Source of the DNA: Lachnospiraceae bacterium | GTDB lineage: Bacteria > Bacillota > Clostridia > Lachnospirales > Lachnospiraceae | DNA length: 16,974 nt | Direction: 5' to 3' | NCBI GenBank assembly: GCA_009774375.1 | Contig: VSNO01000100.1 | Coordinates: 1-16,974 of the forward strand | In this document: piece by piece, positions 1-6,975 of the stretch | Layout of the letters: every line of letters starts with the position of its first letter | Numbering within the stretch: the first letter of the stretch is position 1 | Program-made: the position numbers and the translations under genes | Notes under the pieces: generated by a model | What the model was told of the DNA's origin: nothing | The model's database searches: none | The model's input: only the letters and a program-made list of their open reading frames with translations

Positions 1-37
1 TGCCCGCGAGTGCAACGCACATTACCGCCGCGAGGCC

Positions 38-388
38 GTGGGATTAAATATCACAATCACAGCGGCAAACGATATTAACAGTTTATATAATGTGAATTCG
101 GACGCAGTGAGGAGAAGTCTGTACGGCGGAAATACAGACAGTGAACAGCAGAAGAACAACAATATCTTCGGTTCGGTCCTTGATGCGGCAGTGAGCAATA
201 TCAATACGACCAATGATCTGCTCTCATCGAAGGAGAACGAGGAACTAAAGTGGATGATGGGCATCTCAGAGAATACACACGACCTGACGATCGCAGTGGG
301 CAAGGCGCAGACAGCGCTCACATATACGGTCGCGCTCAGAGACAAGCTCCTTGAAGCATATAAGGAGATTATGCAGATACAGATTTAA
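38..388 (+). CDS. fliE: Flagellar hook-basal body protein FliE
   Basis: FliE is the small axial protein joining the MS ring to the rod, and it is exported by the flagellar type III apparatus. The reading frame gives 116 residues, close to the usual 100-110. It has a polar, Asn/Ser-rich N-terminus and a helical C-terminal half ending in the family-like tail with ALRDKLLEAYKEIMQIQI. It directly precedes fliF, the standard order. The start is uncertain. GTG at 38 is the only start codon available, with just a weak GAGG 2 nt upstream. The frame stays open to the window edge (12 more codons), so the true start may lie outside. A FlgC end, expected just upstream, is not recognisable in the first 37 bases. 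Confidence 0.85.
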   Translation: MGLNITITAANDINSLYNVNSDAVRRSLYGGNTDSEQQKNNNIFGSVLDAAVSNINTTNDLLSSKENEELKWMMGISENTHDLTIAVGKAQTALTYTVALRDKLLEAYKEIMQIQI

Positions 389-442
389 GGAAACCGATTG
401 TAAAGGATTACAGGGGAATTTGGAGAGAAGGAGACACTTGAA

Positions 443-2056
443 ATGGTTGACAAGGTATTGGATTTTGGGAAAAAGCTATTGGAGCGGATGAAAGAATGGT
501 GGAATAAGTTCCAGCCAAAGCAGAAAACGCTGATCATCGGGATCGCAGTGGTGATCCTGCTTGCCATCGCCATCCTGGTGGCGGTGCTCACCAGGAAACA
601 GTATGTCACGATCGCGAACTGTGAGTCCACCAAGGAGGCGGCTGCCGTGAGGGATCTGCTGGACGGACAGGGGATCGTGTACAATGTATCACCGGACGGC
701 TTGAATTTTGAAGTGGTCGACGCACAGGAATCAGATGCGCGTCTGCTGCTCGGATCAAATAATATACCGACAGCGGGATACACGATCGATGACGTGCTGA
801 ACGGAAGCTTTTCCACGACGGAGGCGGATAAGCAGAAGCGCTATAAGCTTTTTATCGAGGGAAAGATCGAGGAAGACATCACGAGCATGACGGCAGTGAA
901 GACGGCGACATGCCAGCTGACGATTCCTGATGACAACGGTACGCTCATCGCGCAGAACCTTGAGACCTATGCGGGTGTTATTCTGGAGATCAATGAGAAC
1001 GCGGCTTTTGATGAGGAGAACGCTGCAGCGATCGCGCGGTATATCGCGACAGCGCTCGGCAATGACACGACGGACAACGTGACGATCACGGATGTGAACG
1101 GCAAGATGTGGTTCCCAGTCGAGCAGACATACTCCACGATCGAGAAGGCTGACAACATGATGATGCTCAAGCAGGAAGCGGAGAGCCTGATCAAGAATGA
1201 AGTGAGACAGGTGCTCTTCGGCACAAATGAGTTCAACCAGATCGAAGTGGCAGCAAACATTTCGATGGATTTCTCACAGAAAAAGATCACGCAGCACAAT
1301 TACTCCACGCCGGATGACGAGCATGATCAGGGTTTGCTCGCCCACGAGGAGGTGTTCCAGTCCACTGCAAATGACGGGATCGGCGGAGTGCCTGGAACGG
1401 ACTCGAACTCAGAGACAGACTATATGATCAATGAGTCGACAGGCACGAACAGCAGTACATATGAGAGACGGAGCGATTATCTTCCGAATGAGGAGATCAT
1501 CGAGACAACGGCAGCTACGGGAACAGTTGTTTATAATGACAGTTCCGTGTCGGTGGCGGCAGTGAGATACCGTGTGGTGAGGGAGGAAGATGTGGATCTT
1601 CAGGGACTTCTGGACGGCATCTCATGGGAGGAATACAAGCTTGCCAACAACGAGCGGATCAAGCTTGAAGTGGATGAGGATCTCGTCAGCATGGTGGCAA
1701 ATGCGACCGGCATTCCGACCAGAAATATCAGCCTTGTGGCATACGAAGAGGTTCAGTTCATCGATCAGATCCAGTCCACAGTGGAGCTCAAGGATATCAT
1801 CCAGATCGTGCTGATCGTTATCATCCTCACACTTCTGGCATTCGTGGTGATCATGAGCCTGAGGACCAAGAAAGAGGTCGAGGAAGAGGAAGAACTTGCA
1901 GTGGAGGATTTACTGCAGTCAAACATAGACGAACTCGAAGGCATCGAGACGGAGCAGAAGTCCGAGGCCAGAAAACTGATAGAAAACTTCGTCGAGGAAA
2001 ATCCGGAAGCGGTGGCTACACTCTTGCGAAATTGGCTTGATGAGGACTGGGGGTAA
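443..2056 (+). CDS. fliF: Flagellar MS-ring protein FliF
   Basis: FliF forms the inner-membrane MS ring on which the rotor and the export gate are built. The product has 537 residues, typical for the family. One membrane segment lies near residues 30-49 and a second at about 452-471. Between them are the periplasmic ring-building domains, including a Ser/Asn/Thr-rich stretch around 310-350 where the beta-collar insertion usually lies. The acidic cytoplasmic tail ends in LLRNWLDEDWG, which matches the FliG-binding C-terminus of the family. The ATG start follows AAGGAG (428-433) at 9 nt. The last codons of fliF contain a GGGGG run (2049-2053) that probably serves as the ribosome site of fliG, suggesting coupled translation. 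Confidence 0.97.
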   Translation: MVDKVLDFGKKLLERMKEWWNKFQPKQKTLIIGIAVVILLAIAILVAVLTRKQYVTIANCESTKEAAAVRDLLDGQGIVYNVSPDGLNFEVVDAQESDARLLLGSNNIPTAGYTIDDVLNGSFSTTEADKQKRYKLFIEGKIEEDITSMTAVKTATCQLTIPDDNGTLIAQNLETYAGVILEINENAAFDEENAAAIARYIATALGNDTTDNVTITDVNGKMWFPVEQTYSTIEKADNMMMLKQEAESLIKNEVRQVLFGTNEFNQIEVAANISMDFSQKKITQHNYSTPDDEHDQGLLAHEEVFQSTANDGIGGVPGTDSNSETDYMINESTGTNSSTYERRSDYLPNEEIIETTAATGTVVYNDSSVSVAAVRYRVVREEDVDLQGLLDGISWEEYKLANNERIKLEVDEDLVSMVANATGIPTRNISLVAYEEVQFIDQIQSTVELKDIIQIVLIVIILTLLAFVVIMSLRTKKEVEEEEELAVEDLLQSNIDELEGIETEQKSEARKLIENFVEENPEAVATLLRNWLDEDWG

Positions 2057-2062
2057 CTTGTA

Positions 2063-3070
2063 ATGGCTAGTGAAGAGCTAAAGGGAATACAGAAGGCGGC
2101 AATCTTGCTGATTGCCCTCGGACCTGAGAAATCTTCCCTGATATTTAAACATTTGAAGGAAGAGGAGATCGAGGACCTGACACTCGAGATCGCAAATACC
2201 AAGAGCGTTACACCGCAGGTAAAAGAGAAAGTCATCAATGAATTTTACGAGGTATGTCTGGCGCAGCAGTATATCGCAGAGGGCGGTATCGGTTATGCGA
2301 AGGAGCTGCTGGAGAAAGCGCTCGGCGCAGACAAGGCGATGGATGTCATCGGGAAGCTGACGGCATCATTGCAGGTAAAACCGTTTGAGTTTGTGAAGAA
2401 AACAGATGCATCACAGCTGCTCAACTTTATACAGGATGAGCATCCGCAGACGATCGCCCTGATCCTGTCCTACCTGTCGGCAGGGCAGGCGGCAACGATC
2501 CTCGGAGCGCTGGTGCCGGAGAAACAGGCGGAAGTAGCACGGCGTATCGCGACGATGGACAGAACAAGTCCTGACGTCATCAAGGAAGTGGAGCGCGTGC
2601 TCGAATCAAAACTTTCTTCGCTCGTCAACCAGGATTACACGATCATCGGCGGCGTGGACGCGGTGGTAGAGATCCTGAATACAGTAGACAGAGGTACAGA
2701 GAAACACATCATGGAGACACTCGAAGTGGAAGAGCCGGAACTCGCGGACGAGATCAGAAAGAAGATGTTCGTATTCGAGGATATCCTGCTGCTCGACGAC
2801 CGTGCGATCCAGCGTGTGCTCAGGGATGTTGATAACAATGACCTGGCGATCGCATGTAAAGGGTCGACTGAGGAAGTGCAGAATGCGATCTTCAGCAACA
2901 TGTCAAAACGTCTGGCTGAGATGATCAGGGAAGACATGGAATTCATGGGACCTGTCAGAATGAAGGATGTCGAGGAGGCGCAGCAGAAGATCGTCAATAT
3001 CATAAGAAAGCTCGAGGATTCTGGAGAGATCGTTATTTCTAGAGGCGGAGGTGACGAGATCGTTGTCTAA
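2063..3070 (+). CDS. fliG: Flagellar motor switch protein FliG
   Basis: FliG is the rotor protein that couples FliF to FliM and carries the torque helix that meets MotA. The product has 335 residues, the standard size. The EHPQ motif of the middle domain is at residues 126-129, followed by the armadillo-like middle region. The MFVF hinge motif is at 235-238. The charged C-terminal torque region (SKRLAEMIREDME) is at about 281-293. Only 6 bp separate it from fliF, and its 3' end overlaps fliH. The last codons carry a perfect Shine-Dalgarno sequence for fliH. Nothing in the protein looks broken. Confidence 0.97.
   Translation: MASEELKGIQKAAILLIALGPEKSSLIFKHLKEEEIEDLTLEIANTKSVTPQVKEKVINEFYEVCLAQQYIAEGGIGYAKELLEKALGADKAMDVIGKLTASLQVKPFEFVKKTDASQLLNFIQDEHPQTIALILSYLSAGQAATILGALVPEKQAEVARRIATMDRTSPDVIKEVERVLESKLSSLVNQDYTIIGGVDAVVEILNTVDRGTEKHIMETLEVEEPELADEIRKKMFVFEDILLLDDRAIQRVLRDVDNNDLAIACKGSTEEVQNAIFSNMSKRLAEMIREDMEFMGPVRMKDVEEAQQKIVNIIRKLEDSGEIVISRGGGDEIVV
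3047..3054 (+). promoter_or_regulatory. Ribosome binding site deciding the fliH start
   Basis: GGAGGTGA, complementary to the 16S 3' end, lies within the last codons of fliG. It is 8 nt before TTG 3063, the ideal spacing. The other in-frame candidate, GTG at 3051, falls inside this motif and so cannot use it. Confidence 0.7.
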
Positions 3071-3986
3071 TGGTGGAGTATTAAAATCGGGCTGGGTCGT
3101 GGTAGACCCGGCCAATACAAGAATTATAGATTCCAATGCGAGGGCGGAGGCAAGACTCCGGGAACTGGCGATGGAGCTTGCCGTGCAGTGCGGCGAGGAG
3201 CCGGATTTTGCAGATGGCTTCACACAGGGGATCAGCGCTGTCGAGGTATCGCAGCTGATCCGCGACGGCGAGGGGAATATCGTCGGCGAAGAGCAGGGCT
3301 TTGACGGGATGATGCAGCCGGAGGAAAGCGCGGCTCCACAGCAGCCCGCTCCGATGCAGGAGGAGCTGATCGCCGAGGCGCAGGCGCAGATCGAACAGAT
3401 GCGTGAGGAAGCGCTTGCAGAGATCGAGCAGACCAGGATCCAGATCCTGGAGGAAGCCAGAAGCCAGGGCTATCAGGAAGGCTTCGAGCAGGGGCAGAAT
3501 GACGGCTTTGCACAGGGGCATCAGGACGGACTGGGCAGTGTGGCACAGGAGAGAGAACAGGTACAGGCTGAGGCGGAGCAGATGGCGGCGGCCATGGAGG
3601 AGGAGTACCAGCGCAGGATCAAGGAACTCGAGCCGGTATTCATCGATACGCTGACCGGGATATACGAGCACATTTTCCATGTGAGTCTCAAAAATTCAAG
3701 GGAGCTCATCGTATATCTGATACAGAATACGATGCGGAATATCGAGACGGGCAGCACCTATCTGATCCATGTGTCGAAGGAGGACTATCCGTTTGCGAGC
3801 ATGCAGAAGCGGGAGCTGATCAAGGGTACGAACATCGCACTCGAGAACGTCGAACTGCTCGAGGATGTCACGCTTGGAAAGAATGAGTGCATGATAGAGA
3901 CCGGCAACGGAGTGTTTGACTGCAGTCTGGGGACGCAGCTCGAAGCGCTGAATGAAGAGCTGAGGCTCCTGTCATACGAACCATAA
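3063..3986 (+). CDS. fliH: Flagellar assembly protein FliH (export ATPase regulator)
   Basis: FliH forms the peripheral stalk that tethers and regulates the FliI ATPase in the cytoplasm, like the b/delta subunits of F-ATPase. I place the start at TTG 3063 (307 residues) because of the perfect Shine-Dalgarno sequence 8 nt upstream. GTG 3051 would add 4 residues. The N-terminus is short and variable. An acidic, Gln-rich coiled coil covers about residues 100-185. Within it lies an unbroken GxxxG ladder of six glycines every fourth residue (about 136-156), a known FliH hallmark. The globular C-terminal FliI-binding domain spans about 190-307. The gene overlaps fliG by 8 bp and precedes fliI by 20 bp. 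Confidence 0.92.
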   Translation: MSNGGVLKSGWVVVDPANTRIIDSNARAEARLRELAMELAVQCGEEPDFADGFTQGISAVEVSQLIRDGEGNIVGEEQGFDGMMQPEESAAPQQPAPMQEELIAEAQAQIEQMREEALAEIEQTRIQILEEARSQGYQEGFEQGQNDGFAQGHQDGLGSVAQEREQVQAEAEQMAAAMEEEYQRRIKELEPVFIDTLTGIYEHIFHVSLKNSRELIVYLIQNTMRNIETGSTYLIHVSKEDYPFASMQKRELIKGTNIALENVELLEDVTLGKNECMIETGNGVFDCSLGTQLEALNEELRLLSYEP

Positions 3987-4006
3987 AAGGGGTTGTAGAT
4001 TGTAAG

Positions 4007-5329
4007 ATGGAAACTTGTATTTCCTTTCAGAAATATCAGACAGTATTTAATAAAAGTTTTTTTAAGAAGCTCGGCAAGGTGGAGAATGTGGTAGGACTTA
4101 CGATCGAGTCGACAGGGCCGGATGCGAAGCTCGGCGACATGTGCAGGATCTACACGGATTCTGAGAAGCAGCACGGCATCCTCGCCGAGGTGGTCGGCTT
4201 TAAGGACAAGAGGACACTGCTCATGCCCTATGAGGACACGGAAGGCATCGGTCTTGGCTGTATCGTTGAGAACATGAATTACCCGCTCAGCGTGTCGGTC
4301 GGGGAATGCCTGCTGGGGAAGACGCTGGACGGACTGGGCAGATGCATCGACGGATTTGTGCCGGAGCCTGCCACGGTGAAGCGCTATCCGCTCGAGGCAG
4401 CGCCGCCGGATCCGATGAGCAGGACCATCATCAGTGAGGTGCTTCCGCTTGGCGTGAAGGCGGTGGACGGACTGATCACTGTGGGCAAGGGACAGCGTAT
4501 CGGTATCTTTGCCGGCTCCGGCGTAGGAAAATCGACGCTCATGGGTATGTTTGCGAGAAATACCAAGGCGGACATCAATGTGATCGCCCTGATCGGGGAG
4601 CGCGGACGTGAGGTCCGGGAGTTTATCGAGCGCGACCTCGGCGAGGAGGGCATGCGCCGCTCCATCGTCGTGGTGGCGACCTCGGACAGACCGGCTCTCG
4701 AGCGGAACAAGGCGGCGAAGACGGCGACGGCGATCGCGGAGTATTTCAGGGATCAGGGCAAGGACGTGCTGCTGATGATGGATTCGCTCACGCGTTTCTC
4801 GATGGCACAGCGCGAGATCGGGCTTGCGACAGGGGAACCTCCGGTGACGAGAGGCTATCCGCCAAGCGTGTACTCGGAGATGCCAAAGCTCCTTGAGCGC
4901 GCCGGATGCTCTGAAAATGGTTCTATCACAGGTTTGTACACCGTTCTGGTAGAAGGTGAGGATTTCAATGAACCGATCACGGATACGGCGAGAAGTATCC
5001 TCGACGGCCACATCATGCTGACGAGGAAGCTCGCGAACAGAAATCATTATCCGGCGGTGGATGTCCTGCAGAGCATCTCGCGATGCATGTCGATGATCGC
5101 ATCAGGAGAACACAAGGCGGCGGCAGGCAAATTAAAAAATATCATGGCCACCTACAACGAGGCGGAGGACCTGATCAACATCGGAGCCTACAAGCGGGGA
5201 AGCAACCCGAATATCGACAGGGCGATCAGCAAGATCGATGAGGTGAATGAATATCTGCTGCAGGACACGGATGCGAAATTCACTTTTGAGGAGTCCATAG
5301 AACAGCTTGAGGCATTGTTTGCAGGGTGA
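4007..5329 (+). CDS. fliI: Flagellum-specific export ATPase FliI
   Basis: FliI is the hexameric ATPase at the base of the flagellar type III export apparatus. It is related to F1 beta and hydrolyses ATP to release chaperones and start substrate export. The product has 440 residues, normal length. The Walker A motif AGSGVGKS is at 169-176. GERGREV (197-203) holds the catalytic Glu. Walker B VLLMMDS is at 254-260. The family signature PAVDVLQSISR is at 349-359. The ribosome site is weak (AAAGGGG about 14 nt upstream of the ATG), so the start is less sure than the gene. It lies between fliH and fliJ, its complex partners. Confidence 0.97.
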   Translation: METCISFQKYQTVFNKSFFKKLGKVENVVGLTIESTGPDAKLGDMCRIYTDSEKQHGILAEVVGFKDKRTLLMPYEDTEGIGLGCIVENMNYPLSVSVGECLLGKTLDGLGRCIDGFVPEPATVKRYPLEAAPPDPMSRTIISEVLPLGVKAVDGLITVGKGQRIGIFAGSGVGKSTLMGMFARNTKADINVIALIGERGREVREFIERDLGEEGMRRSIVVVATSDRPALERNKAAKTATAIAEYFRDQGKDVLLMMDSLTRFSMAQREIGLATGEPPVTRGYPPSVYSEMPKLLERAGCSENGSITGLYTVLVEGEDFNEPITDTARSILDGHIMLTRKLANRNHYPAVDVLQSISRCMSMIASGEHKAAAGKLKNIMATYNEAEDLINIGAYKRGSNPNIDRAISKIDEVNEYLLQDTDAKFTFEESIEQLEALFAG

Positions 5330-5383
5330 GAAGCATGAACAGCGTTTTGCGGTGTAGTATAGTGTAAAAAGGGTGGTAATCGA

Positions 5384-5854
5384 ATGGCAGTTTTCCGGTA
5401 TAAGATGCAGGGGATCCTTGATATCAAGGAAAAGCTCGAGGACAGGGCAAAGCAGGAGTTCGCGGAGGCAAACATGCGTCTCGATGCGGAGAAGAAGAAG
5501 CTCGATGAACTTCAGGCGAGAAAATTCTATTATATGCAGGAAGGCGTGAAGCTGCGCATGGAATTGATCGACGTGCGCAAAATCCGTGAAAACAAGATGG
5601 CAGTTCTCAAGATGGATGAATATATCGCGGATCAGATGAGGGAGATCGCCCGCGCGGCGAAAGCGGTCGAGAAGGCAAGGGCAGCGCTGCAGGAGCTCAT
5701 GCAGGAGCGGAAAGCGCATGAGAAGCTCAAGGAGAACGCGTTTGAGGAGTTTATGAAGGATGAACTGGCTGCGGAGAGCAAAGAGATCGACCAGCTTACC
5801 TCATATACATATGGACAGAAGCTGTTGGAGGAACAGAATGTGAGGAATATGTAA
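5384..5854 (+). CDS. fliJ: Flagellar export chaperone/stalk protein FliJ
   Basis: FliJ is a coiled-coil protein that sits in the centre of the FliI ring, like F1 gamma, and links the ATPase to the export gate FlhA. The product has 156 residues. It is almost entirely a charged heptad-type helical hairpin rich in Lys, Glu and Ala, beginning with the typical FRYKMQGILDIKEKLED. Sequence conservation in FliJ is low, so the call rests on size, coiled-coil nature, N-terminal pattern and position after fliI. The ATG is preceded by GGGTGG (5371-5376) at good spacing. A 54-bp gap follows fliI. Confidence 0.9.
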   Translation: MAVFRYKMQGILDIKEKLEDRAKQEFAEANMRLDAEKKKLDELQARKFYYMQEGVKLRMELIDVRKIRENKMAVLKMDEYIADQMREIARAAKAVEKARAALQELMQERKAHEKLKENAFEEFMKDELAAESKEIDQLTSYTYGQKLLEEQNVRNM

Positions 5855-5897
5855 GGAATGATATTCTGACAGCTTCTATGAGAAAATATAGAAAGGC

Positions 5898-6788
5898 ATG
5901 GTTAGCGATATGGCACGTAAGGACGAAGCATTGAGCCCCGACGCACCGGAGGCGCAGCTCAAGCAGCTAAAGGAAAGTCAGAAGGCGTTCAGACAGGAAC
6001 AGAAAAATCAGAAAAAGGAAGCGAAGAGACGCGCGAAAGAGCTGGAAAATCAGGAGCGGGAGCTGGATGAGCAGATCGAGGGCACAAACGCTTCTGTGGT
6101 CGTGGTCACGATATTCATCATCGTGATATGGCTCGGGATCTTATGTCTGTTGGTCAAGATGGATGTCGGTGGGTTCGGTTCCAATGTACTGACGCCGATG
6201 TTAAAAGACATACCTGTCATCAACAAGATCCTGCCCACGGAATCTGACACCGAATCGACCAAAGAGAAGTCTTATGGTGGATACAGCAGCATCAAGGAGG
6301 CAGTCGACCAGATCACGGAGCTGGAGAAGAAGCTGGAGCAGGCGCAGAACACCAACGCGGCATACTCTGAACAGATCGAGCTGCTCAAGGCGGAAGGGGA
6401 ACGGCTGAAGACATTTGAGAAGAGTCAGGTGAGGTTTCAGGAGATCAAAGAGCAGTTCTACGAGGAAGTTGTCTATGCTGACAACGGACCGGGACCGGAG
6501 GCTTACCGGGAGTACTACGAGGAGATGGATCCCACAACAGCCGAGGCGCTGTATAAACAGGTGATCCAGGAGGAAGCAGTCAACAACAAGATGAAGGATT
6601 ATGTGGCGACCTACAGCAATATGGATGCGGCAAAGGCCGCAGGCATCCTGGGCGCCATGACGGACAATCTGGATCTGGCGGCGGATATCCTGTCAAATCT
6701 TCCAGCGGCGACAAGGGGTGCGATCATGGGAGAGATGGATCCGGCAGTGGCTGCGAGAATAACCAAGATCATGAATCCAGGAAACTGA
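5898..6788 (+). CDS. MotE/YlxF-like flagellar membrane protein with MgtE_N-like C-terminus
   Basis: The product has 296 residues. A highly charged N-terminal coiled coil (about 15-60) is followed by one hydrophobic membrane helix (about 66-88). A second coiled coil lies at about 131-190. The C-terminal helical repeat module (about 235-292: Asp/Met-Ala-Ala patterns such as SNMDAAKAAGILGAM) resembles the MgtE intracellular N domain found in MotE/YlxF proteins. These proteins sit between fliJ and fliK in many Firmicutes and are linked to motor or export function. In rhizobia MotE is a chaperone for MotC; the role here is inferred from family and position. The start is ambiguous: ATG 5898 has AAAGG only 1 nt away, while ATG 5910 is 13 nt from it. 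The stop codon lies in the first unit of the tandem repeat that follows. Confidence 0.82.
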   Translation: MVSDMARKDEALSPDAPEAQLKQLKESQKAFRQEQKNQKKEAKRRAKELENQERELDEQIEGTNASVVVVTIFIIVIWLGILCLLVKMDVGGFGSNVLTPMLKDIPVINKILPTESDTESTKEKSYGGYSSIKEAVDQITELEKKLEQAQNTNAAYSEQIELLKAEGERLKTFEKSQVRFQEIKEQFYEEVVYADNGPGPEAYREYYEEMDPTTAEALYKQVIQEEAVNNKMKDYVATYSNMDAAKAAGILGAMTDNLDLAADILSNLPAATRGAIMGEMDPAVAARITKIMNPGN

Positions 6789-6828
6789 AGTTTCCAGAAA
6801 CTAAGGTTTCCAGAAACTAAAGTTTTCT
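6781..6828 (+). repeat. Three tandem 16-bp units before fliK
   Basis: Units at 6781-6796, 6797-6812 and 6813-6828 follow the pattern GAAACT-RA-RGTTTCCA, with a few changes in the last one. Each unit has dyad symmetry (GAAAC facing GTTTC). The first unit contains the stop codon of the upstream gene. The units contain TGAAGTTT, TAAGGTTT and TAAAGTTT respectively, so each carries a copy of a sigma-28 -35-like box. Confidence 0.9.
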
Positions 6829-6845
6829 GACAACATTACCGATAT
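6818..6845 (+). promoter_or_regulatory. Putative sigma-28 (FliA/SigD) promoter for fliK-flgD-flgE
   Basis: The -35 box TAAAGTTT (6818-6825) is identical to the flagellar sigma consensus. After 12 nt comes ACCGATAT (6838-6845), one mismatch from GCCGATAT. The usual spacing is 11 nt (TAAA-N15-GCCGATAT), so this one is 1 nt longer. It would start transcription near 6852, upstream of the hook-length and hook genes, which suits a late flagellar promoter. Predicted by motif only. Confidence 0.6.
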
Positions 6846-6860
6846 ACATTATGTAACTTT

Positions 6861-6897
6861 CAAATGAACTGAATTTTCTGATAATTTGGTTCATTTG
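6861..6897 (+). promoter_or_regulatory. Hairpin in the fliK leader
   Basis: The arms CAAATGAAC (6861-6869) and GTTCATTTG (6889-6897) are perfect inverted repeats. In RNA two G-U pairs and AATT/AATT extend them to a 15-bp stem with a 7-nt loop (6876-6882). No T-run follows, so it does not look like an intrinsic terminator. It would lie about 10 nt from the 5' end of a transcript from the sigma-28 promoter and could stabilise the mRNA or bind a regulator. Confidence 0.6.
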
Positions 6898-6975
6898 TTG
6901 AGTTAATAAAAATGATTGTACAGCAATCTGTGCAATGAACATTGAAAATCTGAGAGGAAGAAAGGAGGAATGACG

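Noticed and set aside
1..37. End of flgC before fliE
   Set aside because: None of the three frames shows a FlgC C-terminal pattern; too short to call.
3081..3680. A 199-codon open frame on the - strand opposite fliH
   Set aside because: Antisense to a well-supported gene, with Leu/Arg-biased composition and no ribosome site judged convincing.
3785..5047. A 420-codon open frame on the - strand opposite fliI
   Set aside because: It lies fully antisense to an intact fliI with all ATPase motifs, is rich in His, Arg and Leu without any known domain, and reflects codon bias of the real gene.
6861..6897. The fliK leader hairpin as an intrinsic terminator
   Set aside because: No run of T follows the stem, and the operon clearly continues with fliK.
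6896..6960. A sigma-A promoter closer to fliK
   Set aside because: TTGAGT occurs but no -10 hexamer lies at suitable distance.
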